Part shown: positions 1-7,160 of the stretch, piece after piece
Layout of the letters: each line of letters begins with the position of its first letter
Position numbering within the stretch: the first letter of the stretch is position 1
Source of the DNA: Nitrospirota bacterium
Lineage (GTDB): Bacteria; Nitrospirota; Nitrospiria; Nitrospirales; Nitrospiraceae
Direction of reading: 5' to 3'
Length of the DNA stretch: 7,160 nucleotides
Assembly: GCA_016201805.1 (NCBI GenBank)
Contig: JACQCB010000011.1
Coordinates: 1-7,160 of the forward strand
Notes under the pieces: generated by a model
The model's input: only the letters and a program-made list of their open reading frames with translations
What the model was told of the DNA's origin: nothing
Databases searched by the model: none
Translations under genes and position numbers: made by a program

Positions 1-287
1 CAACGTCTCTCGCGCACTGCCTCCGGCGCCCCCTCCACTACTTGGGAAATGCGGGTCCGTCCCGTGGCTTCCCCTTCCTTCACGATGGTGTAGCGTCCGG
101 CGCAATGTTGCTCAATGAGATCCATCGCCTCCTTGCGAAGCTTGGTGAACATGTACCCACTTTCGCCCTTGAACGGATAGGTGACGACCCCGCCCGTTTC
201 CGTCTCCTGAACCAGTTTAGCTCCTTCAGAACAGCCGAAACAGCCGAGGAGCAGGGCCAGGGCAGTGACTCTTGACCACGGTTTCAT
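1..287 (-). CDS. Putative small lipoprotein, N-terminal part (runs off the left edge)
   Basis: Reading the minus strand from the ATG at 287-285 gives 95 codons with no stop up to the window edge. The product begins MKPWSRVTALALLLGC, a short positively charged start, a hydrophobic stretch and a lipobox-like LLGC (Cys16; Cys19 in FGCSEG is the alternative). This suggests export and lipid anchoring. The rest is soluble and charged, with GGVVTYPFKGESGYMFTKLRKEAMDLIEQHC near residues 32-62; Cys62 lies in the mature part. An AAGG Shine-Dalgarno-like sequence sits six bases before the ATG, which supports this start. The gene is divergent from the rhodanese gene, 102 bases away. I do not recognise a family and assign no function. 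The plus-strand frame at 42-275 is a shadow of this gene. Confidence 0.72.
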   Translation of the reverse strand, partial: MKPWSRVTALALLLGCFGCSEGAKLVQETETGGVVTYPFKGESGYMFTKLRKEAMDLIEQHCAGRYTIVKEGEATGRTRISQVVEGAPEAVRERR

Positions 288-300
288 AAGGGCCTTATGA
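284..300. repeat. 17-bp perfect dyad over the lipoprotein gene start
   Basis: TCATAAGGGCCTTATGA has 8-base arms (284-291 and 293-300) around a single central base. It covers both the start codon and the Shine-Dalgarno region of the minus-strand lipoprotein gene. A one-base centre makes an RNA hairpin of full length unlikely, so if it functions it is more likely a protein binding site (operator) in the divergent intergenic region. The symmetry is directly visible; the role is inference and could be chance. Confidence 0.35.
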
Positions 301-375
301 TAACAACGGGCGCACGATCGACCGCCGCGTTGGCAAAGGCAGTGCGGAGTCTTCATCGAACCTTATACGGTTGCG

Positions 376-383
376 AGGAGAGG
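376..383 (+). promoter_or_regulatory. Ribosome binding site that fixes the rhodanese start
   Basis: AGGAGAGG lies six bases before the ATG at 390. It is a strong Shine-Dalgarno match. The alternative in-frame ATG at 297 has none and would add a 31-residue leader ahead of an otherwise classic signal peptide. This decides the start in favour of 390. Confidence 0.8.
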
Positions 384-389
384 ATCGCC

Positions 390-842
390 ATGCATCGCCG
401 TTCTTCTATCATCTGGAGAGGGGCCGTATTAGGGCTTTCACTCCTGCTGGGGCTCGCGATCAGCAACAGTGCCTCGGCCTATCACTCCTACCTCTTGACG
501 GTCCAGCAATTGAACGCCGGCCTCGCGAAGGCCGCCGACAAGGGGACCGGCCCAGCGGCCAAGGGATTTGTTCTCATCGACGTCCGGACTCCGGAGGAAT
601 ACGCCTCCGGCGTCATCCCCGGGACGGACCTCAACATTGACTACCGCCAGATCAAGGCCCGCCACCGCGAGATCGGCGCCAAACTCGACGACCACATCGT
701 CGTCTACTGCCAGTCCGGGCATCGCAGCAATATCGCGGCGGAGACGCTGGCCGACCTCGGCTACACGCGCGTCTATAACGTCAGCGGCAGCATGAACGCC
801 TGGACGGAAGCCGGCTATCCGGTCGAGACTCCTCGACGTTGA
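390..842 (+). CDS. Exported single-domain rhodanese (sulfurtransferase-like) protein
   Basis: A 150-residue protein. Residues 1-30 form a Sec signal peptide: MHRRSSIIWR basic start, hydrophobic core GAVLGLSLLLGLAI, and ASA cleavage site before Tyr31. The mature part is one rhodanese domain (about residues 35-147), with the substrate-strand motif VLIDVRTPEEY at 61-71, the GVIPGTDLNI segment at 74-83 and the active-site loop CQSGHRS with Cys107 as the predicted persulfide-carrying residue. The C-terminal signature (VSGSMNAWTEAGYPV) is also intact, so it looks catalytically competent. Single-domain periplasmic rhodaneses (PspE/GlpE-like) move sulfane sulfur between thiosulfate, persulfides and acceptors such as thiols or cyanide; the physiological substrate cannot be read here. 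It is convergent with the glycosidase-family gene, with only ten bases between the stop codons, and divergent from the lipoprotein gene. No convincing promoter or terminator was found. Confidence 0.9.
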   Translation: MHRRSSIIWRGAVLGLSLLLGLAISNSASAYHSYLLTVQQLNAGLAKAADKGTGPAAKGFVLIDVRTPEEYASGVIPGTDLNIDYRQIKARHREIGAKLDDHIVVYCQSGHRSNIAAETLADLGYTRVYNVSGSMNAWTEAGYPVETPRR

Positions 843-852
843 CGTAACCGAT

Positions 853-1743
853 TCACGGGCGACCGGAGCGGCCGGGTCCGGCCTTGTCCCCCTGTGAGGG
901 CGCAGCCACGGCCCGATGGAACAGGCCGATCACAGAGGGGAGCGGGATATGGACCATCTGACTTCCATCGACCAACGGCTGCCAGGATCTGTCGTCGCCG
1001 GCGCCCAACGTTCGCACGAACTCCCCGCCGATCAATAAGTCGGAGGAGGACCCGCCATCCATCGCCATGGCGTGGCGCAGAGTCGGAAATCGATCCCTCA
1101 GACATTCCGCCAAGTCCCGTAGCGTCGTCGTCGCCGCCGTCTTGATGAGCAGAATGTTGCCGTTGCCATCTTCCCCCACGATCGTCTGATGCGCCTGCTT
1201 CCCTGTCTGGCGGACCCTCGGCCTACCGACCTGATCGAACAACATGAGGGACTGGGCCGCTTCCCGATACGAAGGCTGGCTATCGGTGAACGAATCGACC
1301 GCCAAATCCAAGACCCGCGCTTTTCGCATCACCGGATCGATCGGCTCCGCAACGAACAGCCCCTGCCATTGCGGATGCCGCTTGCTCCCAAGCGAACGCC
1401 CGTCCTTATACAGCAGCCCCAGATACGCGAAATCCTCCCGGAAGAGTCCGGCGTTGAACAGCACGACGGCGTGGGTTCGTCGTTGCCACTCCTGGATGGT
1501 CAGCGGAGCAGGCAACCCCTCATCGCGGAAGTAGTAGGTCGAAAACCGAACCCGCTCGGGGTCCACCTTCACCAGATAGAGGGACGCCACCTGGTCCCTG
1601 CACGATGCCCCCGGTTCCCACACCGTGACCGCCAACCCCTCCGCAATCTGATCCCAAGAAAGGTCTTGCGCCGACACCGGGGCGAGCCCACCCGCCCACA
1701 GTCCCGCAACCAACACGACAATCCGAAGGAGCAGCCGATTCAT
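853..1743 (-). CDS. Exported phosphodiester glycosidase family (NAGPA/DUF2233) protein
   Basis: From the ATG at 1743 the product is 296 residues and starts directly with a signal peptide (MNRLLLRIVVLVAGLWAGG, cleavage likely after APVSA at residue 25). I prefer this start because an in-frame ATG at 1815 would put 24 polar residues ahead of the signal; an AGGTG lies 12 bases before the chosen ATG. Family signatures are present in order: VVLFNAGLF at 93-101 (matching the N-G-G-F-F type motif), HQTIVGEDGNGNILLI at 185-200, and AMDGGSSSDLL at 227-237, the glycine/serine-rich motif typical of the fold. Its best known relative is the mammalian enzyme that removes GlcNAc from phosphodiester-linked mannose 6-phosphate; bacterial members have few assigned substrates, so only an extracytoplasmic hydrolase role on sugar phosphodiesters or cell-surface glycans can be suggested. 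It lies 153 bases after nuoN on the same strand with no evident terminator between, so read-through from the nuo operon is possible, but a role in complex I is not implied. Confidence 0.85.
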   Translation of the reverse strand: MNRLLLRIVVLVAGLWAGGLAPVSAQDLSWDQIAEGLAVTVWEPGASCRDQVASLYLVKVDPERVRFSTYYFRDEGLPAPLTIQEWQRRTHAVVLFNAGLFREDFAYLGLLYKDGRSLGSKRHPQWQGLFVAEPIDPVMRKARVLDLAVDSFTDSQPSYREAAQSLMLFDQVGRPRVRQTGKQAHQTIVGEDGNGNILLIKTAATTTLRDLAECLRDRFPTLRHAMAMDGGSSSDLLIGGEFVRTLGAGDDRSWQPLVDGSQMVHIPLPSVIGLFHRAVAAPSQGDKAGPGRSGRP

Positions 1744-1896
1744 AGTCGGTCCATTCACCTGCAAGGCCGGGATGGGACTCCTGCTGCCCTTGCGCTGAGT
1801 GTCCGAGGGGCTCATGGGAGCATCACTCCGAACATCGGTCGTGGCAAAATACCAGAGGCGCCTGTTGAGAAATGGACACGCGAACGCCGAATGGCC

Positions 1897-3392
<1,496 letters not shown>

Positions 3393-3396
<4 letters not shown>

Positions 3397-5054
3397 TCGT
3401 CTGCCTCGTGACGGGCGATAGATGACAAGTTATCTGCTTGCCTCTTTAACTCGTCACGCGTCACGCCTAACGCGTCACCGTTCCCCGCGGCCAGCGGCAC
3501 GACCTGCGTGATGCGGGCCACCAGGGGATCGGTGCCGGCCCGGATCACGTTATAGAAATGGCCGGGAAAGATCCCGAAGATAATGCTGCAGGCGATCATG
3601 AGCAGCAGCGGCATCCGGTCCACCATGGCCACCGCGTCGTGCGCGTGGCTGTATCGGCTGTCCATCGGTCCGTAGAACAGCCCCCGCATCATCCGGAAGA
3701 GATAGGCCAGCGTCAACACGATGCCCAACACCGCGACGATGACCTGGAACGGATACTTGTTCCAGCTCCCGACCAGGATCATGACCTCGGCGATGAAATT
3801 CACGGTCCCCGGCATGCCGACGGACGCCATGCAGGCGATCAGGAAGCATCCGGCCACGAAGGGCATGCGGTTGACGAGCCCGCCCAGCGAAGGAATGTCG
3901 CGCGTGTGCGTCTGGTCATAGACCCAGCCGGCCATCGCGAACAGCATCCCCGTCGCCATGGCATGGGCGAACATGTAGAGGACGGCCCCGCTCAGACTGA
4001 TGTAGTCCAGCGCCGCCATGCCGAGGAAGACGTAACCCATGTGGCTGGAGCTGCTGTAGCCGATCACGTACTTCGTGTCCTTGGCGTAGAATGCCACGAA
4101 ACCGCCGTAGATGATGCTGAAGACGCAGAGCACCGCCGCGATCGGCATCAGCTCGCGGGTGGCATCGGGCAGGATCTCGAAGGCCACGCGGATGATCGAG
4201 AAGTGCCCCAGCTTCATCAGCACGCCCGCATGCAACATGCTGGTGGCGGCCGGCGCCGCGGCATGCCCGACCGGCGACCAGGAATGTAGCGGCCAGAGCG
4301 GCGCGATCGAGGCGAAGCCGAAGAAGATCAGCAGCCAGATGACCGTGGCCAGGTTCCCCGAGAATTTGGCCTGCTCGCGCAGCACCAGGATGTCGAACGT
4401 GTGGAGGCCTGAAAATTTGTAGATCAGCAGGATGCCCAGCAGCGCGAGGATCGCCCCAGCCGAGAGAAAGAGGGTCAACTTCATCGCGGCGTATTCTTTG
4501 CTGTTCGAACCGAAGTTGAAGAAAAACCCCACCGAATCCCGCTTCTTCAGCCCCTCAGGATCGGTCATCTCCAGATAGCCCTTGGTGTGGCTCCCCCACA
4601 CGCCCAGCAGCAGGTACATCGGGAGCACGGACATCTCGTAGAAGAAGTACAGGAAGAACAGGTCCAGGGACATGAAGACGCCGATCGTGGCGGCGGCCAG
4701 GATCAGCAGGAAGATGTAGAATTCCTTGGCGCGGTCCTTGATGTGCCAGGAGACAAAGACGCCGGCAAACAGGAGAATGGCCGAGGCCAGCACCAGCGGC
4801 GTGCCGATGCCGTCCACGCCGAGGTGAAACGAAATCCCCAACTCCTTGGACCACTCGAACCGTTGAATGAACTGGTAGCCGCCCTTGACCGGATCGAAGG
4901 CGAAAAAGAGATAGATCGAGGCCAGGAGGGAAATGCCCGCCGAGGCCGCAGCGATCAGGCGGACTTGCAACACCTGCCGGTTCGGCACAAACAACAGCGC
5001 GATGGCCCCCAGGAAGGGCGCGAACAGGATGTAGAGCAGCGCGTATTGACCCAT
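3393..5054 (-). CDS. nuoM: NADH-quinone oxidoreductase subunit M, second copy (NuoM2)
   Basis: A 553-residue membrane protein of the NuoM/antiporter family, clearly different from its neighbour NuoM1. Conserved features are Glu140 in helix 5 (YFFYEMSVLPMY), Lys281 in helix 8 (HAGVLMKLGHF), His338 in SSSSHMGYV and Glu423 in helix 12 (MPGTVNFIAEVMIL). The helix-7 lysine of the usual F-K-x-P-x-x-P-x-H-x-W-L-P-D motif is replaced by Ile250 (ASIAPLWPLHSWSPV), and the motif's final Asp is Val262. There is no other lysine in that helix. Between helices 5 and 6 about 27 extra residues are inserted: 39 residues separate Trp153 from Lys192, against 12 in NuoM1. The last 28 residues or so (from about 526) are encoded by 7-base repeat DNA. 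The start ATG comes three bases after the nuoM1 stop with no good Shine-Dalgarno, suggesting translational coupling. It is the additional antiporter module of 2M-type complex I; whether it pumps protons is open. Confidence 0.93.
3407..3477. repeat. Degenerate 7-base tandem/inverted repeat inside the 3' end of nuoM2
   Basis: On the plus strand 3450-3477 reads CTCGTCA, CGCGTCA, CGCCTAA, CGCGTCA: four heptads in phase. An opposing arm lies at 3407-3413 (CGTGACG), exactly complementary to CGTCACG at 3452-3458, leaving a 38-base loop. The module encodes the C-terminal tail of NuoM2 and ends just before the nuoN start. It resembles the heptad modules at 5067-5162 and 6702-6772. Such short heptad repeats are usually intergenic; here the reading frame passes through. 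Confidence 0.6.
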
Positions 5055-5057
5055 CGT

Positions 5058-6701
5058 CTATATCCCGTGAGGCGTCAGGGGTGAGGGGTGAGGCGACAAG
5101 GAAGTGGCGCGTGGCGAGGCGTCAGCTTTGCTCTCGCCTAACGCCTCGCGCCTCACGCCCAACGAGCCCCCAGTTTCTGCCACCGACCCCCGGTCCAACC
5201 GATTCACCAACGCCTGCACGGACCCGTTCATGATGTGCAAGAACGGCGCTGGGTACAGTCCGATCCAAAAAATCATGACCGACAGCGACACCGCGATCAC
5301 CGTCTCGCGCACATTGAGATCCGCGATCGCATGGCTGAGACCCTGAGGCAGCGGACCGAACATCGCCCGCTCGTAGTACCAGAGAAAGTAGGCCGCTCCG
5401 AAGATCACCCCGGTGACCGCCACGGCGCCATACAGCCAGTAGGCCTCGAAGGCGCCCAGGAGGATCAGAAATTCCCCGACGAAGCCGTTGGTCCCGGGCA
5501 ACCCGATCGAGGCCAAGCCGATGATCAGCAGAAACGTGGCCAGCAGCGGCACCTTCTTCGCAAGCCCGCCGAAGGAGGACAAATGGGTGCTCTGCCGCCT
5601 GGCGTAGAGAAAGCCGGCCAGAAAAAACAGCCCGGCGGTGCTGAACCCGAGATTGATCATCGTGAGGAGGCTGCCTTGCAGGCCCTGGAAGTTCAGCGCG
5701 AACAGCCCCACCACGACGAACCCCAGGTGGCTGATGCTGCTGAACGCCAGCAGACGGCGGAAATCCGGCTGGATCAGGGCGACAATCGCCCCATAAATGA
5801 TCGCGAGCAAGCCCAGGGTCATCATGACCGCCACCACGCTTTCGTCCTGAGACGCCTCCGGCAGGAGGGGCAGGCTGAAACGGATAAACCCATAGGTCCC
5901 GAGCTTGATCCCCGCCAGAATCACCGCCATGCCGATCGGGCCCTCGATCAGCACATCCGGCAGCCAGGTGTGGAAAGGAAAGAGCGGCGCCTTGAACACC
6001 AGCCCCAGAAAGATGAGCCAGAAAATCAGCACCTGACGGTCGGGCGGGATCGGGATCATCAGGAGTTGCAGGAAGTCGAACGTGTACGAGGGTTCGATAT
6101 GGTGGGCAACCGCCCACTCGTGATAATTCAGGTCGAGCAGGACGATCCCCAGCAGCATAAAGACGCTGCCCAGCAGGGTATAGAGCACGTACTTGAGCGC
6201 GGCGTATTGCCGTTCGGCTCCGCCGCCCCAGAGCTTGATCAGGAAATAGCTCGGGATCAGCATGAGTTCCCAGAAGACGAAAAAGAGGATCAGGTCGATC
6301 GACACGAACACGCCGACGATCGTCGTCTCCAGCGCCAGCAGGGCCGCGAAGTAGAGCTTGAGTTGGTGCCGCACCGTGTCCCAGGAATAGAGCACGATGA
6401 GGACGGTGAGAAAGGCCGTGAGGCCGACGAACAGGACGCTGATCCCGTCCAGGGCCAGGTGATAACTGATGCCCAACGGGGGAATCCAGGCGACTTGCTC
6501 GGAGAACTGCATCGCCGCAGAATCCGGAATGAACCGGAGCAGCACCACGATCGCCAGCACGAGTTCAAGCCCCGCCACGGCCAGTGCCGCGTTTTTGATC
6601 AGGTCGTCGTCATCCAGCAGACAGAGGATGAGCCCTCCCACCAAGGGGAAAAAAAGGAGCATCGACAGGATCGGGAATCCGAATGTCAGTTCTTCGAGCA
6701 T
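5058..6701 (-). CDS. nuoM: NADH-quinone oxidoreductase subunit M, first copy (NuoM1)
   Basis: A 547-residue antiporter-like membrane subunit of complex I. All four key charged residues of NuoM are seen: Glu145 in helix 5 (FVFWELMLIPSYF), Lys237 in helix 7 (VFKAPLFPFHTWLPD), Lys266 in helix 8 (ILAGIKLGTYG) and Glu410 in helix 12 (LPGTNGFVGEFLIL). This is the canonical proton-pumping set. The helix-8 segment is two residues shorter than usual: 11 residues from Pro255 to Lys266, where E. coli NuoM (from memory) has 13. The last helix ends near residue 488; the tail after about residue 513 (GVRREALGESKADASPRA and beyond) is polar, Pro/Ser-rich and encoded by 7-base repeat DNA, so it is probably dispensable. 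The ATG at 6701 has no Shine-Dalgarno and follows an AT-rich repeat with a promoter-like sequence. ATG at 6662 is an alternative start, also without a Shine-Dalgarno. The gene sits 67 bases after nuoL and three bases before nuoM2. Confidence 0.95.
   Translation of the reverse strand: MLEELTFGFPILSMLLFFPLVGGLILCLLDDDDLIKNAALAVAGLELVLAIVVLLRFIPDSAAMQFSEQVAWIPPLGISYHLALDGISVLFVGLTAFLTVLIVLYSWDTVRHQLKLYFAALLALETTIVGVFVSIDLILFFVFWELMLIPSYFLIKLWGGGAERQYAALKYVLYTLLGSVFMLLGIVLLDLNYHEWAVAHHIEPSYTFDFLQLLMIPIPPDRQVLIFWLIFLGLVFKAPLFPFHTWLPDVLIEGPIGMAVILAGIKLGTYGFIRFSLPLLPEASQDESVVAVMMTLGLLAIIYGAIVALIQPDFRRLLAFSSISHLGFVVVGLFALNFQGLQGSLLTMINLGFSTAGLFFLAGFLYARRQSTHLSSFGGLAKKVPLLATFLLIIGLASIGLPGTNGFVGEFLILLGAFEAYWLYGAVAVTGVIFGAAYFLWYYERAMFGPLPQGLSHAIADLNVRETVIAVSLSVMIFWIGLYPAPFLHIMNGSVQALVNRLDRGSVAETGGSLGVRREALGESKADASPRATSLSPHPSPLTPHGI
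5067..5162. repeat. Degenerate 7-base tandem repeat in two opposing arms, inside the 3' end of nuoM1
   Basis: Left arm on the plus strand (5067-5094): GTGAGGC, GTCAGGG, GTGAGGG, GTGAGGC. Right arm (5135-5162): CGCCTAA, CGCCTCG, CGCCTCA, CGCCCAA, the complement type. GCGAGGCGT at 5114-5122 pairs exactly with ACGCCTCGC at 5141-5149 around an 18-base loop, and GTGAGGCG at 5088-5095 is complementary to CGCCTCAC at 5149-5156. A strong hairpin is therefore possible in the mRNA just before the nuoM2 start. The DNA encodes the last 34 or so residues of NuoM1. Confidence 0.7.
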
Positions 6702-6772
6702 TAGTTTTAAGTTATAAGTTTTGAATGTTGAGTTGTAAATTTAAAATTCATAACTCAAAATTCACAATTCAT
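6702..6772. repeat. AT-rich 7-base inverted tandem repeat at the nuoL/nuoM1 junction
   Basis: On the plus strand, from 6704: GTTTTAA, GTTATAA, GTTTTGA, ATGTTGA, GTTGTAA, then the complementary type ATTTAAA, ATTCATA, ACTCAAA, ATTCACA, ATTCAT. The arms include TTGAGTT (6728-6734) and AACTCAA (6752-6758). The sequence is far more AT-rich than its surroundings, fills the whole 67-base gap, reaches the nuoL stop codon on one side and abuts the nuoM1 start on the other. It has the same build (opposing heptad arms) as the G+C-rich modules at the next two junctions. It could be a spreading intergenic repeat. Confidence 0.65.
6711..6739 (-). promoter_or_regulatory. nuoM: Possible sigma-70-like promoter directly before nuoM1
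   Basis: On the minus strand TTTACA (6739-6734) and TATAAC (6716-6711) are separated by exactly 17 bases, each matching the consensus at five of six positions. Initiation would fall a few bases before the ATG at 6701, giving an almost leaderless nuoM1 message, consistent with the missing Shine-Dalgarno. However, the sequence is an AT-rich repeat, where such matches arise easily by chance. Confidence 0.3.
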
Positions 6773-7160
6773 TTCAACGTCATGCCGGTGCCGGACGTGC
6801 CGGTCCACCAGGCCAGGATCAGATGTACCAGGATGAAGAGGCCCGCCACGATGATGGCCGCATACTGATGGACCTGCCCGGTCTGGAGTTTCCGCCAGGA
6901 TCGCGCGGCCAGGTGATTGGCATAGCCGATGACGTTCAGCGCCCCATAGATCACGTATTTTTCGATCCGGGTGCTGAGCGCGGAGCCGGACTGGGTCATA
7001 CGCCCCACCCCCACCACCACCCCATCGATCACGGTCCGGTCGAACCAGTCCCAGACCAGCCCCAGCCGCTTGATCGGCTCCACGATCAGCTTATCGTACA
7101 GTTCATCCACGTAGTACTTGTTCAGCAAGGTTGTATAGACGCCGGGGGCCTTCGCGGCCA
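6769..7160 (-). CDS. nuoL: NADH-quinone oxidoreductase subunit L, C-terminal end (runs off the right edge)
   Basis: The frame is open from the right edge to the TGA at 6771-6769, 130 full codons; the N-terminal bulk with the channel residues is outside the window. A TTG at 7128 is an internal leucine, not a start: the reading continues upstream as AAKAPGVYTTLLNKYYVDELYD, which contains the KYYVDELYD hallmark of NuoL. After it come the amphipathic lateral helix (HL), which in complex I lies along the antiporter subunits, then LQTGQVHQYA and a final transmembrane helix (AAIIVAGLFILVHLILAWW). Between VDELYD and LQTG there are 68 residues, where I would expect about 40-45 in ordinary NuoL. The extra part includes STRIEKYVIYGALNVIGYAN. 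This fits a lateral helix lengthened to span one more antiporter subunit, as expected beside two nuoM genes. The stop is 67 bases before nuoM1. Confidence 0.93.
   Translation of the reverse strand, partial: AAKAPGVYTTLLNKYYVDELYDKLIVEPIKRLGLVWDWFDRTVIDGVVVGVGRMTQSGSALSTRIEKYVIYGALNVIGYANHLAARSWRKLQTGQVHQYAAIIVAGLFILVHLILAWWTGTSGTGMTLK

Noticed and set aside
330..369. TTGGCA and TATACG as a promoter for the rhodanese gene
   Set aside because: The spacing is 28 bases, far from the 16-18 needed, and no better pair was found.
297..389. An upstream in-frame ATG (297) for the rhodanese gene
   Set aside because: No Shine-Dalgarno there, whereas ATG 390 has a strong one and begins a classic signal peptide.
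870..883. GGCCGG-GT-CCGGCC as a terminator after the rhodanese gene
   Set aside because: The loop would be only two bases, no T-run follows, and the sequence lies inside the C-terminal codons of the convergent gene.
5067..5162. A CRISPR array
   Set aside because: The units are only 7 bases, directly adjacent and without spacers, and they sit in coding sequence.
5235..6704. A 489-codon plus-strand open frame opposite nuoM1
   Set aside because: Same antisense effect: charged, repetitive composition and no recognisable domain, fully covered by nuoM1.
7126..7128. A TTG start giving a separate small protein at 6769-7128
   Set aside because: The frame continues to the window edge and encodes the NuoL hallmark across this codon, so it is the 3' end of nuoL.

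Overview
The window is G+C-rich bacterial chromosome, most likely from a Nitrospira-type nitrite oxidiser (phylum Nitrospirota). The main clue is the gene order nuoL–nuoM–nuoM–nuoN. A duplicated nuoM next to a nuoL with a lengthened lateral helix is the signature of the '2M' form of respiratory complex I, which I recall being described from Nitrospira. The assignment is inference: there is no rRNA or marker gene here.

Layout. (1) Positions 1-287, minus strand: start of a small lipoprotein gene that runs off the left edge. (2) 390-842, plus strand: an exported single-domain rhodanese, divergent from the lipoprotein gene. (3) 853-1743, minus strand: an exported phosphodiester glycosidase family (NAGPA/DUF2233) protein, convergent with the rhodanese. 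(4) 1897-7160, minus strand: the distal end of a nuo operon, read right to left as the nuoL C-terminus (cut by the right edge), nuoM copy 1, nuoM copy 2 and nuoN. No stretch over 300 bases lacks a gene. The longest gap (1744-1896) shows no clear promoter, terminator or RNA gene.

How the genes work together. The four nuo genes encode the antiporter-like subunits of the membrane arm of NADH:quinone oxidoreductase. The enzyme couples electron transfer between NADH (or a low-potential donor) and quinone to proton translocation. In an aerobic chemolithotroph it may also run backwards, using proton motive force to make low-potential reductant. The extra NuoM adds a potential fourth antiporter module. 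The NuoL lateral helix is about 25 residues longer than usual here, roughly the width of one more subunit.

Points of note. NuoM copy 2 keeps three of the four key charged residues but has Ile in place of the transmembrane-helix-7 lysine. It also carries an insertion of about 27 residues between helices 5 and 6. All three nuo gene junctions hold degenerate 7-base tandem repeats arranged as inverted arms. In two of them the repeat has been absorbed into the coding sequence, giving both NuoM proteins unusual polar C-terminal tails. nuoM copy 1 has no visible ribosome binding site and instead lies just downstream of a promoter-like sequence inside the AT-rich repeat.
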